A DNA stretch of 15,735 bases from Elusimicrobia bacterium RIFCSPLOWO2_01_FULL_59_12 (GTDB lineage: Bacteria; Elusimicrobiota; Elusimicrobia; 2-01-FULL-59-12). Under the pieces are notes generated by a model. The model did no database searches and was not told where the DNA came from. It saw only the letters and a program-made list of their open reading frames with translations. Shown here in pieces: positions 13,360 through 15,735 of this stretch. The stretch is from positions 27,596 to 43,330 of the forward strand of contig MGUR01000006.1 of the NCBI GenBank assembly GCA_001800075.1, in the 5' to 3' direction. How positions within the stretch are numbered: position 1 is the first letter of the stretch; each line of letters starts with the position of its first letter. The translations under genes were made by a program, and so were the position numbers.

Positions 13360-15576
13360 GTGTCCGAAGCAAAAAGAGTAGACGTTGAGATAGGCGGGAA
13401 ACAGATCAGTCTAGAAACCGGCGCGCTGGCCAAGCAGGCCAACGGCGCCGTGCTCGTCACCTCGGGTGAAACCGTGGTCCTGGTGACGGCGACAGCGGCC
13501 CCGGAGCCCAAGGCGGGAGCTGGTTTTCTGCCTTTGACGGTGGACTACCGCGCGCGGACCTACGCGGCGGGACGCATCCCCGGAGGATTTTTTAAACGGG
13601 AAGGAAAAGCGCGAGATGGGGAGATTCTCACCTCCCGGCTGATCGACCGGTCGATCCGCCCGCTGTTCCCGGAAGGTTTTACCCATGAGATCCAGATTAC
13701 GGCGATCGTGCTTTCGACCGATCAGGAAAACGACCCTGACATCCTCGGCATGATCGGCGCCTCCGCGGCGCTGTGGGTGTCGAATATTCCGTTCAACGGC
13801 CCGATCGGCGTTGCGCGTATCGGCCGCAAGGATGGCCAGCTGGTTGTGAATCCCTCCGGCCCGGACGCCGAGGAGGGGGGGCTGGATATCGTGGTGGCCG
13901 GCTCGAAGGACGCGCTCTTGATGGTTGAAGGCGGCGCAACGGAAGAACCGGAATCAGGTATTCTGGAGGCTTTTGAATTGGCCCAGAAGGAGATCCAGCA
14001 GCTTTGCGCCGCGCAGGAAAAACTGGCTCAGGGGCTCCGTAAGGAAACGATGCCCTGGACCCCTCCCGAGATTCCCGAGGACTTGAAGAAGGGCGTGGAT
14101 CAGGTCGCGCGCGCGGCCGTGAAGGACGCCGTGCGTATCGCCGAAAAATCGGCCCGCGACAAAAAGGTGGCTGAGATTAAAAAGGTGCTCAAGGAAAAGC
14201 TCCTGCCTGCCTTTCCCGGGTCGGAAGCCCAGATCCAGCATGAGCTGGACGAAATCCTGTACGTGGAAGCGCGCGCTCTGATCCTGGATGAAAAGCGGCG
14301 CTCGGATGGACGCGGCTACCAGGATATCCGGCCGTTGTCTTCGCGCGTGGGCGTGCTGCCCCGCACCCACGGCAGCGCTCTGTTCACCCGGGGCCAGACC
14401 CAGGCGCTGGCCACCACCACCTTGGGAACGCCATCGGACATGCAGATCATGGACGAGCTGGAAGGGGAATATAAAGAACGCTTTCTCTTCCACTACAACT
14501 TCCCGGGTTTTTCCACCGGTGAGCCAAAGATGGATCGCGGTCCCGGACGCCGGGAAATCGGTCACGGCGCGCTGGCGAAACGGGCGCTTTACCCGATGCT
14601 GCCTTCGGAAGATGAGTTCCCATATACCATCCGCATCGTTTCGGATATTTTAGAGTCGAACGGCTCCAGCTCGATGGCCTCGGTGTGCGGCGGCCTCCTC
14701 TCGCTGTATGACGCCGGAGTCCCGGTGAAGAAGCCGGTCGCCGGCATCGCCATGGGGCTTGTGAAGGAAGGTCCGAAAGTCGCCATCCTCACCGATATCA
14801 TGGGTCTTGAAGATCATCTCGGCGACATGGACTTCAAAGTCGCGGGGACCCCGGACGGCGTGAACGGGATTCAGATGGACATCAAAATCGCCGGCATATC
14901 GATAAACCTTCTCAAAGAAGCGCTGGAGCACGCGCGCGTCGCGCGATTGAAGATCCTCGACCATATGAAGCAGACGCTGGCGGATCCGCGCGCGGAGCTT
15001 TCGCCGCATGCGCCGCGCATGATCCGCGTGATGATCCCGGTCGACAAGATCGGAGCCCTGATCGGGCCCGGCGGCAAGAACATCCGCCGCATCATCGAAG
15101 AAACCGGGGCGGAGGTCGAAGTCGAAGACGACGGCAGCGTGTACATCTCATCGATCGATGCGCTGTCGGTGGAGCGCGCCCAGGCCCAGGTGGAAGGTCT
15201 CACGGCCGAAGCCGAAGTGGGCAAGATTTACAAGGGCAAGGTGACGCGCATCATGGGCATCGGCGTGTTCGTGGAGATTATGCCGGGCAAGGAAGGCCTG
15301 GTGCGGATGAGCCAGCTGTCAGACCATTTCGTGGAAAAAGCGGAAGACGAAGTCAAAGAGGGCCAGGAAATCGAAGTCAAAGTGCTTGAAGTGGATATGC
15401 AGGGCCGGATCAACCTTTCGCGCAAGGCGGTGCTCAAGCCAGGGTCGGAAAATGAACCGACCCCGGGCGGAGGCGGAGGTTTCCGCGGCGGCGGACGGGG
15501 CGGACCCGGCGGTTTCCGCGGAGGGGCCGGAGGGCGTTTTGGCGGATCAGGTGACCGATCTCGTGGACGACGCTGA
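13360..15576 (+). CDS. pnp: Polyribonucleotide nucleotidyltransferase (PNPase) with Gly/Arg-rich tail
   Basis: PNPase degrades RNA 3' to 5' by phosphorolysis and can add tails, as a trimeric ring. The order is: first RNase PH domain (about 10-145, with FFKREGKARDGEILTSRLIDR), helical linker (about 150-310), second RNase PH domain (about 310-540) with the catalytic GDMDFK (D485, D491, K493 match E. coli D486, D492, K494), KH domain (about 553-612, IGPGGKN at 568-574) and S1 domain (about 619-692). Residues 700-738 form an RGG-like tail of Gly, Arg and Phe (FRGGGRGGPGGFRGG), which could add RNA contacts. Length 738 (711 in E. coli). The GTG start follows AGGAG. The last 26 bases overlap the next gene's start. 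Transcription must read through, or be processed at, the hairpin upstream unless an unseen promoter exists. Confidence 0.97.
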   Translation: MSEAKRVDVEIGGKQISLETGALAKQANGAVLVTSGETVVLVTATAAPEPKAGAGFLPLTVDYRARTYAAGRIPGGFFKREGKARDGEILTSRLIDRSIRPLFPEGFTHEIQITAIVLSTDQENDPDILGMIGASAALWVSNIPFNGPIGVARIGRKDGQLVVNPSGPDAEEGGLDIVVAGSKDALLMVEGGATEEPESGILEAFELAQKEIQQLCAAQEKLAQGLRKETMPWTPPEIPEDLKKGVDQVARAAVKDAVRIAEKSARDKKVAEIKKVLKEKLLPAFPGSEAQIQHELDEILYVEARALILDEKRRSDGRGYQDIRPLSSRVGVLPRTHGSALFTRGQTQALATTTLGTPSDMQIMDELEGEYKERFLFHYNFPGFSTGEPKMDRGPGRREIGHGALAKRALYPMLPSEDEFPYTIRIVSDILESNGSSSMASVCGGLLSLYDAGVPVKKPVAGIAMGLVKEGPKVAILTDIMGLEDHLGDMDFKVAGTPDGVNGIQMDIKIAGISINLLKEALEHARVARLKILDHMKQTLADPRAELSPHAPRMIRVMIPVDKIGALIGPGGKNIRRIIEETGAEVEVEDDGSVYISSIDALSVERAQAQVEGLTAEAEVGKIYKGKVTRIMGIGVFVEIMPGKEGLVRMSQLSDHFVEKAEDEVKEGQEIEVKVLEVDMQGRINLSRKAVLKPGSENEPTPGGGGGFRGGGRGGPGGFRGGAGGRFGGSGDRSRGRR

Positions 15577-15735
15577 GGAATCCAAACCCGATGTATCGCC
15601 TCAAAGCGAGGATGTAAAGCAGCTCCAGGACCTTTATGACCTGATGCGGTCGGAAGGGCTGGAGAACCTCGAGATGGAGGGCCCTGACGCCAAGATCCGC
15701 CTCGATCGCGGCGGGAGACAGGCGCCACTCGATGA
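15551..15735 (+). CDS. accB: Probable biotin carboxyl carrier protein of acetyl-CoA carboxylase, N-terminal part, cut by window end
   Basis: From GTG 15551 a frame stays open to the window end (61 codons), overlapping pnp by 26 bases in another frame. The product begins MTDLVDDAEESKPDV, then has QLQDLYDLMRSEGLENLEMEG and AKIRLDRGG. This is the layout of AccB N-termini: a helix with a [ILV]-x2-L-[IM] pattern, a Glu-rich 'LxELE(I/V)E' turn and a KIRLxR strand (compare E. coli IKKLIELVEESGISELEI). The biotin attachment domain (MKM motif) would lie beyond the window and cannot be checked. A GGCGGA sequence (15541-15546) precedes the GTG by four bases. A second in-frame GTG (15563) would shorten it by four residues. 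AccB carries the biotin for malonyl-CoA synthesis; accC often follows it. Confidence 0.72.
   Translation, partial: MTDLVDDAEESKPDVSPQSEDVKQLQDLYDLMRSEGLENLEMEGPDAKIRLDRGGRQAPLD

Overview
This window is a dense, one-directional (+ strand) bacterial housekeeping cluster: every supported gene is on the + strand, and genes overlap or nearly touch for most of its length. Order: 'pyrH - frr - uppS - cdsA - dxr - rseP - proS - (terminator/promoter gap) - rimP - nusA - infB - rbfA - truB - ribF - (promoter) - rpsO - (long hairpin) - pnp - accB'. The first and last genes are cut by the window edges. The order is the one known from Bacillus subtilis (pyrH-frr-uppS-cdsA-dxr-rasP-proS-polC-rimP-nusA-ylxR-ylxQ-infB-ylxP-rbfA-truB-ribF-rpsO-pnp), minus polC, ylxR, ylxQ and ylxP, and with an apparent accB start after pnp. 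The DNA is GC-rich with many GTG starts. I cannot name the organism. The ancestral gene order, the high GC and the palindromic repeats would suit an uncultured lineage such as Elusimicrobiota or Omnitrophota, but that is a guess.

Region 1 (1-6432) joins the end of pyrimidine nucleotide metabolism (UMP kinase), ribosome recycling (Frr), the undecaprenyl carrier lipid (UppS), phospholipid precursor synthesis (CdsA), isoprenoid precursor synthesis (Dxr), a site-2 membrane protease (RseP) and prolyl-tRNA synthetase. Dxr supplies the isoprenoid route that UppS draws on.

Region 2 (6433-12898) is the nusA-infB type operon for transcription elongation, translation initiation, 30S maturation, tRNA pseudouridylation and flavin cofactor synthesis. 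It begins with a terminator-like hairpin that abuts the rimP start codon.

Region 3 (12899-15735) starts with a near-consensus sigma70-type promoter in an AT-rich gap, followed by rpsO, an unusually long hairpin ending in a U-run, then pnp with a Gly/Arg-rich tail. The accB start is buried in the end of pnp.

I find no new enzyme system, CRISPR array, transposase or defence locus. The non-routine content is (a) a family of palindromic repeats at three gene junctions of the nusA half, one of which encodes the TruB C-terminus; (b) a separate 90-bp compound palindrome encoding the N-terminal extension of Dxr; and (c) three regulatory spots: the hairpin before rimP, the promoter and SD-less leader of rpsO, and the long rpsO-pnp hairpin.
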